From assembly GCA_016710325.1 (NCBI GenBank), contig JADJXK010000002.1, forward strand, positions 3,162,001-3,226,000: DNA of 64,000 bases. Reading direction: 5' to 3'. The DNA comes from Candidatus Leptofilum proximum (GTDB lineage Bacteria; Chloroflexota; Anaerolineae; Promineifilales; Promineifilaceae). Every line of letters starts with the position of its first letter. Positions within the stretch are counted from its first letter, which is position 1. Made by a program: the position numbers and the translations under genes. Positions 34,331-42,268 of the stretch are shown here, one piece after another. The notes beneath the pieces are model-generated. The model was given only the letters and a program-made list of their open reading frames with translations. It was not told the origin of the DNA and did no database searches.

Positions 34331-35281
34331 ATGACGCATGGAACAGCAAACAGAAGAAACCTTTTTGGCATCGATGTATCAAAGACCGCTTTGGATTTGG
34401 CCCAGTGGGGCCAGAAAGCAGTGACGCGATTCGAGAACAGCGCTGCCGGCATCGCCGCCCTGGTGGAGAGGTTGCTACCGGCAACGGCTATCGCTGCTAT
34501 TGTGGTTGAAGCAAGTGGCGGATTCGAGCAAACCATGGTCACAGAACTGGCCGCTGTCTCTCTGCCTATCGTGGTTGTCAACCCCACACGCATCCGTAAT
34601 TTCGCTCGTGCCAAGGGACAATTAGCCAAGACAGACGCGATTGATGCTCGGCTGATTGCCGCTTTTGCCGAAGCGATTCGTCCCGAGGTACGGCCTCTCG
34701 GTACAGAGGCACAGCAACTCATCAAAGCGTTGGTCACTCGGCGGCGCCAGCTGATCGACATGCAAACAGCCGAGAAGAATCGGCGTGCCACGACCAATCC
34801 AGAATTGTTGCCTCGTTTGCAGAAACACTTGGACTGGTTAGAAACCGAATTAGCTGAAATTGAGGATGACCTCAATAATTGGATTGACCAAAACGCCCAG
34901 TGGCGCGAAAAGCGTGCCAGTTTAGAAAGCGTCCCCGGCGTAGGCCCGGTCACCTCCTTTACGTTGCTGGCTGAATTGCCAGAATTGGGAACTTTGTCCC
35001 GGCAAAAAATTGCCGCATTAGTCGGCCTGGCTCCGTTCAATCGTGACAGCGGCCGTTTTCGCGGGCACCGCCATATCTTTGGCGGCCGGGCTGATGTTCG
35101 TTCTGTTTTGTACATGGCTGCTCTTTCGGGCATTCGTTATAACCCGGTTCTTAAAGCCTTTTATAACCGTTTGATTGCTAAGGGAAAGCTCCCTAAAGTA
35201 GCGCTCACGGCCTGTATGCGAAAATTGTTAACCATTTTGAATGCTATCATTCGAGATGAAGCAACTTGGCAAATTGCTTAG
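34331..35281 (+). CDS. IS110-family transposase (DEDD recombinase)
   Basis: A 316-residue IS110-type recombinase. The N-terminal DEDD fold has Asp in FGIDVSKTALD, Glu in VVEASGGFEQT and the AKTDAIDARL aspartates. A coiled-coil middle (residues 140-190) leads to the C-terminal Transposase_20 domain with SVPGVGPVTSF, ALVGLAPFNRDSG and the Ser in MAALSGIRYNP, the catalytic Ser region. All key parts are intact, so it may be active. GC content and octamer content are lower than in host genes (only a one-base variant, GCGGCCGT, at about 35050). Confidence 0.93.
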   Translation: MTHGTANRRNLFGIDVSKTALDLAQWGQKAVTRFENSAAGIAALVERLLPATAIAAIVVEASGGFEQTMVTELAAVSLPIVVVNPTRIRNFARAKGQLAKTDAIDARLIAAFAEAIRPEVRPLGTEAQQLIKALVTRRRQLIDMQTAEKNRRATTNPELLPRLQKHLDWLETELAEIEDDLNNWIDQNAQWREKRASLESVPGVGPVTSFTLLAELPELGTLSRQKIAALVGLAPFNRDSGRFRGHRHIFGGRADVRSVLYMAALSGIRYNPVLKAFYNRLIAKGKLPKVALTACMRKLLTILNAIIRDEATWQIA

Positions 35282-35324
35282 ACAAATTCGCTTTTAACCT
35301 TGACTTTTATCACAGTTGCTCCCG

Positions 35325-35384
35325 CGCAGGCGGGAATCCACTCTGGTGCGGAAGATGGATACCCGCCTACGCGGGTATGACATC
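35325..35384. repeat. REP-like palindrome
   Basis: CCCGCGCAGGCGGGAATCCA on the left arm and TGGATACCCGCCTACGCGGG on the right pair with two mismatches. A related sequence stands at 47667-47720. REP palindromes are known targets of some IS110 elements. Confidence 0.75.
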
Positions 35385-35397
35385 TTTGGGGGAAAAT

Positions 35398-36039
35398 TTA
35401 GGTTTTCCCCATGCCAGCTTCTAAAATGTGTAGAACCTGGTCAAATAATCGCGCTGCTTCTGGTGTTTCGAAGAGGGAACGGCCGTCCTCCTCCGCCACT
35501 TCATCCGGCAAACGGTTCAGCAGATAGCCGCCCAGCTCCGTAAAAATCACGTTGAACAAAAAAGCCGCCAGGTCCGCATCGATGTCCGGGGCAATGTCAC
35601 CCCTGGCCTGGCCCTGCTCCACCAGCTGCCGGAAGAAAACGGCCGCCCCCGTGCGCGCCTGTTCCTGCAGAGCCGCGGGTAACGCCCCGCTGCGCACCGC
35701 CCGGTAGCCGATCTGGCTGAGCTGCGGCCGGGCCAGCTCAAACTGGATGCCCGCCGCGCTGAGCCAGCGAATGTAGGCAAACGTGCCCATCGCCGGATCG
35801 GGCGGATTGCTGCCCAGGAACTGTGCCTTGGCCTCGGCGCCCAGGGTTAGCAGGTACATGTACAAATCTTCTTTGTTCTCGAAATATTGGTAAAAACTGC
35901 CCTTCGCAATGCCCGCCTGGGCCACGATGCGCGAGATGGAAGCCGTGTCGTAATCGTTCTCGGCAAACTCGGCCAGCGCCAGATCAATGATGCGCTGCCG
36001 CTTGGCTTCGGGCAGGTTAAAAAAGGTTTCTTTCGGCAT
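35398..36039 (-). CDS. TetR-family transcriptional regulator
   Basis: A 213-residue regulator. The HTH region is RIIDLALAEFAENDYDTASISRIVAQAGIAKGSFYQYFENKEDLY-type (residues 15-58), and the C-terminal ligand domain is helical (IRWLSAAGIQFELARPQL onward). The start at 36039 (MPKETFF) has AGGAAA upstream; the frame can be extended to 36075 but that part overlaps the operator palindrome. It probably represses its own promoter and the divergent gene at 36286. Confidence 0.88.
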   Translation of the reverse strand: MPKETFFNLPEAKRQRIIDLALAEFAENDYDTASISRIVAQAGIAKGSFYQYFENKEDLYMYLLTLGAEAKAQFLGSNPPDPAMGTFAYIRWLSAAGIQFELARPQLSQIGYRAVRSGALPAALQEQARTGAAVFFRQLVEQGQARGDIAPDIDADLAAFLFNVIFTELGGYLLNRLPDEVAEEDGRSLFETPEAARLFDQVLHILEAGMGKT

Positions 36040-36058
36040 TGACTGCGTTTCCTTTTTA

Positions 36059-36092
36059 TGTGACCGGTCGGTCATATGACTGATCGGTCACA
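36059..36092. promoter_or_regulatory. Operator palindrome of TetR regulator
   Basis: A 34-bp dyad with half-site TGTGACCGGTCGGTCAT and the complementary half ATGACTGATCGGTCACA (two mismatches). The centre falls between the two divergent reading directions. It lies 20 bp upstream of the TetR start and is a good candidate autoregulatory operator. Confidence 0.8.
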
Positions 36093-36196
36093 TTATAGCG
36101 GAACGGCCGTTTCCCTGTCAATCCCCTGCGCAGCAAAACCCATCAGCCACATGTCACGCGGCGCCTGTGACATTTGTCAACAATTGCCAAAATCGA

Positions 36197-36225
36197 TTGA
36201 CGCACCTTTTTGCGCTTTGTATAAT
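36197..36225 (+). promoter_or_regulatory. Sigma-70 promoter of the HTH regulator
   Basis: TTGACG (36197-36202) and TATAAT (36220-36225) are 17 bases apart. Downstream lie two tandem copies of TGCATAGATT (about 36235-36256) before the start codon. Confidence 0.8.
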
Positions 36226-36285
36226 CGCCCGTGTTGCATAGATTTGCATAGATTTATTCTGTTTTACGGAGCTTCTGGATTGTTT

Positions 36286-36912
36286 ATGAATCATTTTCTC
36301 CCCGAAACTGAGCAGTGGGTTTCCCTGGCCAAAGCGTCTGACTTTTTAGGCGTGCACAGCACCACGCTGCGCCGCTGGGCCGACGACGGACAGATTCCCT
36401 TTATGCTCACACCGGGTGGACACCGCCGCTTTGCCCTATCGGATTTGCAGCGGTTTGCCGCCAACCGGCGCCAGACGCAGCTGCCCAACAGCCTGGAACA
36501 GATGTGGGCCGAACAGGCGCTGACACACACACGTCAGGCCATCACCGCCCACAAAAGCGAAGCCTGGCTGGCCAAGTACGATGAAGCAGAGCGTGAGCAG
36601 CACCGTCTGCTGGGCCGCCGCCTGATGGGCTTGACGCTGCAGTACATTTCTGATCCAGAGAGCAATGGTACGCTGCTCAAGCAGGCCGAAGAGATTGGCA
36701 ACCAGTACGGCCGTCTCTGCCGTGAAACCAATCTACCCCTGACCCAGGCGCTGCAGGCAACGCTGCTGTTCCGGGACATGTTGGTAGACACGGCATTTCA
36801 GCTGCCCAGTACGGTCGCCATCCGGCCAGAGGCCAATTTGCGCCTCATGCGCCGCATCAATGAGCTGCTTAACGTAGTGCATCTGGCCATTGCCCACGCC
36901 TACGAGCCATAA
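36286..36912 (+). CDS. Excisionase/MerR-type HTH regulator
   Basis: A 208-residue protein. An N-terminal winged HTH of excisionase/MerR type (VSLAKASDFLGVHSTTLRRW and GGHRRFALSDLQRF) is followed by a helical C-terminal domain (residues 95-205, QYISDPESNGTLLKQAEEIG and RRINELLNVVHLAIAHAYEP) that could sense a signal. The ATG 36286 has only weak Shine-Dalgarno (GGAG, 14 bases). It lies directly upstream of hemY, 165 bases away, and may regulate it; this is inference from position. Confidence 0.75.
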   Translation: MNHFLPETEQWVSLAKASDFLGVHSTTLRRWADDGQIPFMLTPGGHRRFALSDLQRFAANRRQTQLPNSLEQMWAEQALTHTRQAITAHKSEAWLAKYDEAEREQHRLLGRRLMGLTLQYISDPESNGTLLKQAEEIGNQYGRLCRETNLPLTQALQATLLFRDMLVDTAFQLPSTVAIRPEANLRLMRRINELLNVVHLAIAHAYEP

Positions 36913-36963
36913 CCGTAAAACAGACCCTTTCATAACGGTTTAAACAATTGTGGGGTTTTGCCT

Positions 36964-37018
36964 GAAACGTGAAACGTGATAGGGAGAGGCATCGCGTTTC
37001 ACGTTTCACGTTTCACGG
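36964..37018. repeat. Palindrome, GTGAAACGTGAAACG family
   Basis: CTGAAACGTGAAACGTGAT and GTTTCACGTTTCACGTTTC surround a short centre. It lies in the gap between the HTH gene and hemY. Confidence 0.7.
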
Positions 37019-37077
37019 TCAACCCCTTGAGTTCCTAAAGAGCCAAAATTAACCGCGGAGTTTGCGGAGGAATAGAA

Positions 37078-38511
37078 ATGAATCAATACACCGAGATTGT
37101 GATTGTTGGCGGAGGTATTTCTGGGCTGGCCGCTGCCTATTACCTGGAGCGGACGGCCCGTAAACAGGGGCTGACCATTCACACCACCATCGTGGAAAAA
37201 GAGGCGCAGCTGGGCGGCAAGATTGCTACCCAGCGGCAGGATGGCTTTGTCTTTGAAGGCGGCCCGGAATCGTTTGTGACCCGCAAGCCGGAGGCGTGGG
37301 AATTGTGCCAGGAGCTGGGGCTGCAAGAGCGGCTGGTGGGGACTACCAGCTCCGGGAAAAATTACGTGCTGCGCCACGGCCGTCCGGCCATCGTGCCCAG
37401 CGGACCCGGAAGCTTCCTTGCCACACCGCTGCTTTCGCCCGGCGGCAAGCTGCGGCTGTTGAAGGAACCCTTTGTCAAACCGCGCTCCGAAACCAGCGAT
37501 GAGTCGCTGGGCAGCTTTTTGCGCCGCCGCCTGGGGGACGAGATGGTAGACAACATCGTCAAGCCGGCCATCGGCAGCGTGTATTTGGGTGACGTGGATG
37601 AGATGAGCGTGCAGGTGTCATTCGGCCGTTTTGCCGAGATGGAGCAGCAGCACGGCAGCGTCGTCAAGGGGATGGTTGCCCTGATGAAGGAAAAGAGCGC
37701 CGCGCGCAAAGCGTCCGGCGAGCCGCGTCCGGCGAAGAAGCCCGCTTTTGCCACGTTACAAGGTGGCCTGATCGAGCTGGTGAACACGCTGGCCGAGCGA
37801 ATCCAGGGGGAGATTTTGCGGGGAACGGCCGTCACCACCCTTGAGCACAACCCGGCGCAGACAAAACCGTATGCGCTCATGTTGAGCAGCGGCCGGATGC
37901 TGCGCGCCGACGTGGTGGTGCTGGCCACACCCACGTTTGTGATGGCCGATTTGCTGGACGGGGTGGTGGAAACGGCCGTTATCGAGCAGCTGCGTGCCAT
38001 CCCCTACAACCCCGTCACCACCGTCAACGTTGCCTTCAACCGCCGCGACATCGCTGACCCGTTTGATGGCTTTGGGGTTGTTGTGCCAGAAAGTGAATCG
38101 TCCCAATTGTTGGCCATCGAAGGCATGTCGGCCAAGTTCCCCCACCGCGCCCCAGACGACCAGTTTGTGCTGCGCGCCTTTGTCGGCGGGCAAAACCAAC
38201 CCGACTTGGCCGAACTGCCCGACAATGAGTTGATCGACCTGGTGCGGCGCGAACTGGCCACCATTTTTGACATCACCGCCGAGCCAACGCAGGTTCATAT
38301 CCAGCGCTGGCTGCCTGCTAACCCCCAGCCGCCCGTCGGCCACCTGGCAATGGTGGCCCAGGTTGAGCGCACGCTGGCTCGCCAGCTGCCAATGCTCTAC
38401 CTCACCGGTGCCGGGCTGCGCGGCCAGGGCATCCCCGACTGCATCCGCCAATCCCGCGACGTCGTGGCGCACATTCTGGCGGACTTACAGCCCACCGCCG
38501 TGCATGCCTAG
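37078..38511 (+). CDS. hemY: Protoporphyrinogen oxidase (HemY/HemG-type)
   Basis: A 477-residue FAD enzyme that oxidises protoporphyrinogen IX in haem synthesis. N-terminal GGGISGLAAAYYLERT is the FAD dinucleotide-binding motif, followed by EKEAQLGGKIATQ and FEGGPESFV, typical of PPOX. The C-terminal GAGLRGQGIPDCIRQSRDVV completes the FAD site. ATG 37078 follows GGAGG by about seven bases. Haem is needed by the c-type peroxidase and MsrQ elsewhere in the window. No other haem genes are adjacent. Confidence 0.9.
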   Translation: MNQYTEIVIVGGGISGLAAAYYLERTARKQGLTIHTTIVEKEAQLGGKIATQRQDGFVFEGGPESFVTRKPEAWELCQELGLQERLVGTTSSGKNYVLRHGRPAIVPSGPGSFLATPLLSPGGKLRLLKEPFVKPRSETSDESLGSFLRRRLGDEMVDNIVKPAIGSVYLGDVDEMSVQVSFGRFAEMEQQHGSVVKGMVALMKEKSAARKASGEPRPAKKPAFATLQGGLIELVNTLAERIQGEILRGTAVTTLEHNPAQTKPYALMLSSGRMLRADVVVLATPTFVMADLLDGVVETAVIEQLRAIPYNPVTTVNVAFNRRDIADPFDGFGVVVPESESSQLLAIEGMSAKFPHRAPDDQFVLRAFVGGQNQPDLAELPDNELIDLVRRELATIFDITAEPTQVHIQRWLPANPQPPVGHLAMVAQVERTLARQLPMLYLTGAGLRGQGIPDCIRQSRDVVAHILADLQPTAVHA

Positions 38512-38604
38512 TGTTTCGCCAAAGCGCTATGAGCAAGCTGTAGGTAAAACAAATGTTATGAAGTAATGTATGAAGCGGAAAACGGGGTAAGTTGCGGTGC
38601 TGCA

Positions 38605-39141
38605 TTACGGGTCACGCATCATCTGGTTTAGCGTTTTGGCTGCGGTTTTGGCAACGGATTTACGGCCGTCGCCGCTCAATCGTTCCAGGTGGGGTACCAG
38701 CCAATGCTTTAGCTCCGGGTCCTCTTTGGCCCAGTCGCCGAGCGTTTTCATCGTCTGGTTGAGGACAATCCAATCGTGGTGGTGGGCCAGGTTGCGCTTG
38801 AGCACCGCTTCGGCCTGCTGGCGCTGGGCGGGCGTCATGAGCGGGGCCAGGGTTTGGAACAAATCCGCCAGCGTCCACTGCGCCGACGCCTGGTCCAGGT
38901 CGGCAATTTCCGTCAGGAAGCCGTCGAGGAGCGGCACCAGCCATTCCGGCTTTTCCCGCGAGATGCGCTTGAGGGCGTTGGAGGTGCGCAGCCGCACCAC
39001 CTCATCTTCGCTCTGGTAGCAGGCATACAGCTCCCCCAGCAGTGCCCGGTCCGCCAGGACCAGCTCCACCACCTCCAGCGTCCGCCCCAGCGAATTCGGG
39101 TGGCCGCCGGTCAACATCTGTTCAAATGAAGAAACAACCAT
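38605..39141 (-). CDS. HEAT-repeat-like protein
   Basis: A 178-residue all-helical protein with HEAT/armadillo-like pairs (DEVVRLRTSNALKRISREKPEW, ALAELVLADRALLGEL-like segments and HDWIVLNQTMKTLGDWAKEDP). It has no enzymatic motif. The start at 39141 stands 31 bp downstream of the restored stop of the retron RT gene, same strand. Its GC content and an octamer at 38665 make it look like host DNA, so membership of the retron cassette is doubtful. Confidence 0.7.
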   Translation of the reverse strand: MVVSSFEQMLTGGHPNSLGRTLEVVELVLADRALLGELYACYQSEDEVVRLRTSNALKRISREKPEWLVPLLDGFLTEIADLDQASAQWTLADLFQTLAPLMTPAQRQQAEAVLKRNLAHHHDWIVLNQTMKTLGDWAKEDPELKHWLVPHLERLSGDGRKSVAKTAAKTLNQMMRDP

Positions 39142-39172
39142 AACTTTTGATAAATTTTCAACCGCTAGATAT

Positions 39173-39339
39173 TTAAGTAGAAGTCCCCCACTTCATAATA
39201 AAATCCACTTTTTCAGAATCTTTGATTTCTTTGCTTTGAGCACCAGCCCTGATGAACAACTTGTTATCAACAAGAACTGGTCTATCAGTCTTCAAAGTAG
39301 AAATGCGGCAAATAATTTTGCCATTTACTAGATGACTAG
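39173..39339 (-). pseudogene. 3' remnant of the retron RT-AlbA_2 gene (cut off by IS701)
   Basis: Beyond the IS701 the RT frame continues on the minus strand as HLVNGKIICRISTLKTDRPV, then LVDNKLFIRAGAQSKEIKDS, ending KWGTST and a stop at 39173. LFIRAG is a normal ending for an AlbA_2 domain (the Y/F-x-R-x-G segment). It is too short to be expressed on its own. Confidence 0.85.
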
Positions 39340-40831
39340 TTTGACAACGTTAGATTCAAGGGCTGAGAGCCTTGCTCAGCCGCGATTTACGAGAACGAGT
39401 CCGATTATCGAGATGTTTGACAATCAACTCGGTTGCTTGTTGCGGGGAAAGTTGTGGTAAAGGCATGGTAGCTCGCAACAATTCACGCACATTAGCCACG
39501 GATAGCGCCGGTAACACATCCGTTTCGTACTTTTCCAACAAATCTGGGTCACGCTCATACTTTTGCGCCCACGCCAGTCTGGTTTCAGTGATAAACCAAT
39601 TGGCCATGATGGTGAGTGCCAGGTGGTGCACCCAGGCTCGATACTTGATGGCCTGGAATTCATCCCAGCCAAACTCAGATTTGGCATCCTGATTGGAACG
39701 CTCAATGAAATATCGTTGCGATTTTCGTTGCGCCATTGTCCACAAAGGTGTGTCCTCCGGCGCATTACTCAAAGAATAGATTGTTTTTTGCTTCGTTTGA
39801 CGAATGAGCAGCCACTCTGGTCGTAATGACCCATCATCGCGCACGGTCCAGGCCCGACAACGAGCAAACTTGGCCTGCAACATACCTCGTTCATTGGGAC
39901 GCAAAGTGATGTGCTCCCACTCGATTGCGGGCTGAGCTTTCACCTCGGCAACCGTGTAAGCAACACCAATCACCTCATGATTCTTGGAGGGCACCCCTCT
40001 TTTTGTCAGCGGATATACGATTTGCGGCGGGGCAAGATACACTTGGGTATTGTGTGGCACATCTGCATAATACTCGAATCTTTCTTGGTCAAGCTCATCG
40101 CGGAATTCGCCAGACCGACCATACAAAGTGTCGCAGTCAACCGCGCAGAATGAGACGCCGTTTTCATAAGCCCGTTTGGTCATTTGCAAAGCCAACTCCA
40201 GTTTGGTGGCAAAGCTGCGCTCCGGCGGCAGTCCAATCCGCTTTCGCTTGGTGGCGTAGGCATCTGTGAACCATTTTTCAGGAAAATAGAGTTCGCCATC
40301 GATCCAATTGTGGTAGCCACTATTGGTCAAGGAGAGAAAAACGCCTACTTGGCTCATTTCGATTTTGCCTAAACGGCCGTTATGTTGCCGCCCGGCACCA
40401 GCACTGTGTTCCCCGGCCTTCTCATCGGCACTTTCGTCAATGAGTAGGACGCTCTCTGCTTGAAATTGTGGATGGGCACTTATATCTTGCTGGAGAACAG
40501 AGATTAAATCGTAACCAGACCAGGGTGAATCACTGATGAATTGTTGCATATTCTGCTCGGGTACACCGACCGTGCGAGCGATGTTGTTGATATTGCGCTT
40601 CGTTTTCATGCGTAGCAGTCCGCTGATGTAATCCAGTCCAAAACGACTGGTGTCTCGGGTGCAGGTTCGCATCCAAGCGTGATAACCTTGATGAAATTTT
40701 GTGAGACGTTCAGGCAGGTCTTCAATTTCGTCAAGATTTAGACCCCATTGGGCGATAAGATTGGTTTTTGTTTTTTCATTCGCTATTTTTACAGGCAATG
40801 GCTCTCATGAGCCTAATTTAACATTGTCAAA
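39340..40831 (-). mobile_element. IS701-family insertion sequence with CTAG target duplication
   Basis: A 1492-bp element. Its ends are TTTGACAACGTTAGATT (39340) and, inverted, TTTGACAATGTTAAATT (40831), with near-subterminal GAGAGCC on both sides. CTAG stands on each side (39336-39339 and 40832-40835), matching the YTAR-type target duplication of IS701. It interrupts the retron RT gene. It carries one ACGGCCGT octamer (40373). Confidence 0.95.
39356..40798 (-). CDS. IS701-family transposase
   Basis: A 480-residue DDE transposase of the IS701 type. The first Asp lies in LLIDESADEKAGEHSAGAG and is followed by RQHNGRLGKIEMSQVGVF, the second in CAVDCDTLYG, and the Glu in FIERSNQDAKSEFG. It is a full-length, undamaged gene, so the element may still be mobile. 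The start is ATG 40798, 33 bp inside the right end; the stop is 16 bp inside the left end. It is transcribed in the same direction as the gene it interrupts. Confidence 0.94.
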   Translation of the reverse strand: MPVKIANEKTKTNLIAQWGLNLDEIEDLPERLTKFHQGYHAWMRTCTRDTSRFGLDYISGLLRMKTKRNINNIARTVGVPEQNMQQFISDSPWSGYDLISVLQQDISAHPQFQAESVLLIDESADEKAGEHSAGAGRQHNGRLGKIEMSQVGVFLSLTNSGYHNWIDGELYFPEKWFTDAYATKRKRIGLPPERSFATKLELALQMTKRAYENGVSFCAVDCDTLYGRSGEFRDELDQERFEYYADVPHNTQVYLAPPQIVYPLTKRGVPSKNHEVIGVAYTVAEVKAQPAIEWEHITLRPNERGMLQAKFARCRAWTVRDDGSLRPEWLLIRQTKQKTIYSLSNAPEDTPLWTMAQRKSQRYFIERSNQDAKSEFGWDEFQAIKYRAWVHHLALTIMANWFITETRLAWAQKYERDPDLLEKYETDVLPALSVANVRELLRATMPLPQLSPQQATELIVKHLDNRTRSRKSRLSKALSP

Positions 40832-42258
40832 CTAGATATATTAAAGTATTTATATGCATTTTCCACACTCAACGAGTCGTTAAGTAAATTATTCAGATAT
40901 AGTTCATAACCATCCCAGTTTGCCTTTGCAGGATTAGCGACTGAATATTCTCTTTCTACGCCACTAATAGCCCCATTGTCAGCAACGCCTATTAACACAA
41001 CGCCGTTTGATTTTGAATTCATCAAAGAAGCCACGGCCCTAAGTATTTTGCTCGACATATTTCTCTTGTCATCTTTGCCTGTATGTGGATTAACGCATGC
41101 ACCCTCTTTAAACTCAACTAGATCAGTCTCACCATTTGCAATTACAGTCATCAACTCATGGTCGGGTTCTTGAAGAATGTCAAAAAAGTATGGTTCTATT
41201 CTTTCAGCACGTTCCAGCTGAGCCGCTTGATTGTTAAGCTTTATAAAAAGCTTGTCTTCCTGACCACGTACCATCTTAACAAAATCGATTTTTCCCTTTA
41301 TAACCCGTTTAAGCGAAGGTGCGTTCTTGTACGGCTTGTCTGGAGGTTTCTTGTTGTATACGTTTCGATATTCATTTTCAGCAGCAACATATCCAAATTT
41401 CCTCCATGCATGTAGCATTGCTCGAATCTGCCGAATATATTTTCGATTTACATTAACAAACTCATTAGTTGTAAGGTTTGTAACTTCTTGTCGCTGGCTA
41501 TCCTTTTGCAAACGAATTTTACTCATATTTACGTTGAAACCATTTCTGTTAATGATTTCGCTCAATTCGATACCTACTTCAACACGCAACCGCTTACTTT
41601 CCACAAGCGTAACAACCATTGCAGGAGGAAACTGCTTTATGGAAGTTGAGAAAGTGAGATCATCGGCATATCTTGTGTAGTAACAACGATGTTGCTTCGC
41701 TAATTTTTGAAGTTCACTATCCATTTTGGCGCAAATCATATTTGAGATAATGGGGGAAGTCGGAGCACCTTGAGGTAAACAATTCCGCAAACTACAGATT
41801 TGAGCTAACGTTGTCGCAACCCTACCATTGAAGTTGTAAGGGTACGACATAAACATTCCTCTTACACGCCCAAAATGAATTGAAGGGAAAAAGTCTTCCA
41901 AATCGATATTCAACAAATACCTTCGGCCTATGTGCTGAGTAGCATTTGTAACAATGCTCTTGCCATTTACATATCCATGTACAGCATGCTTTGGTTTGTA
42001 TATAAGCTGTAAGACGTAGCTTAACTTTTTTTGTACTATTTTAAGATTTGGAATAGGTTCTAATAAATATCGCTTGCCTCCACGCCTCTTGGGGATTATA
42101 AATTCTCTATATCTCTTTGAAGACGGAAGAATAAATATTAGGTACTCTAGGAATGAATAACTTTTCAACTCAAGAAGATCAGCAACATCCTCTGGGCTTG
42201 TTAGGGCAAAGAACTTATCTGTAAGTACGGTGTCTGTTGAAGTTAATTTTATGGTCAT
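40813..42258 (-). pseudogene. Retron reverse transcriptase fused to an AlbA_2 (Schlafen-type) domain, 3' truncated by IS701
   Basis: As it stands the gene codes 481 residues, the last few (SLTMLN) from the IS end. Residues 40-345 are a retron RT: NATQH at 105-109 (the retron NAXXH motif) just before NIDLEDFFPSI, PQGAPTSP at 162-169, catalytic YADD at 197-200, and VTNLTTNEFVNVNRKYIRQI from 259 in the VTG position (N in place of G). Residues 375-475 begin an AlbA_2 domain (ETDLVEFKEGA, SSKILRAVASLMN, GVVLIGVADNGAISGV). AlbA_2 is the core of Schlafen-type RNases and divergent AAA proteins. Removing IS701 restores 529 residues. RT activity could survive; the effector domain is cut in its last quarter. 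The gene is AT-rich compared with its surroundings, a sign of transfer. Confidence 0.9.
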
Positions 42259-42268
42259 TATGAAGAAA

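Larger units (their letters stand above)
34100..35320 (+). mobile_element. IS110-family insertion sequence (ends not certain)
   Basis: Carries one transposase gene and a structured upstream non-coding stretch. IS110 elements lack terminal inverted repeats and make no target duplication, so ends cannot be fixed here; the upstream end is likely between 34100 and 34200 and the downstream end within 50 bases after 35281. The downstream neighbour is a REP-like palindrome (35325-35384). The upstream gap 34008-34330 contains this non-coding end and no other gene. Confidence 0.75.

Noticed and set aside
38605..39141. HEAT-like gene as a retron effector.
   Set aside because: It is close and on the same strand, but it has host-like composition with an octamer and lies beyond a complete restored stop of the RT fusion, which already carries an effector domain.
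40813..42258. Group II intron reverse transcriptase.
   Set aside because: There is no maturase or HNH domain, no intron RNA structure around it, and the NATQH motif with an upstream a1/a2 RNA fits retrons instead.
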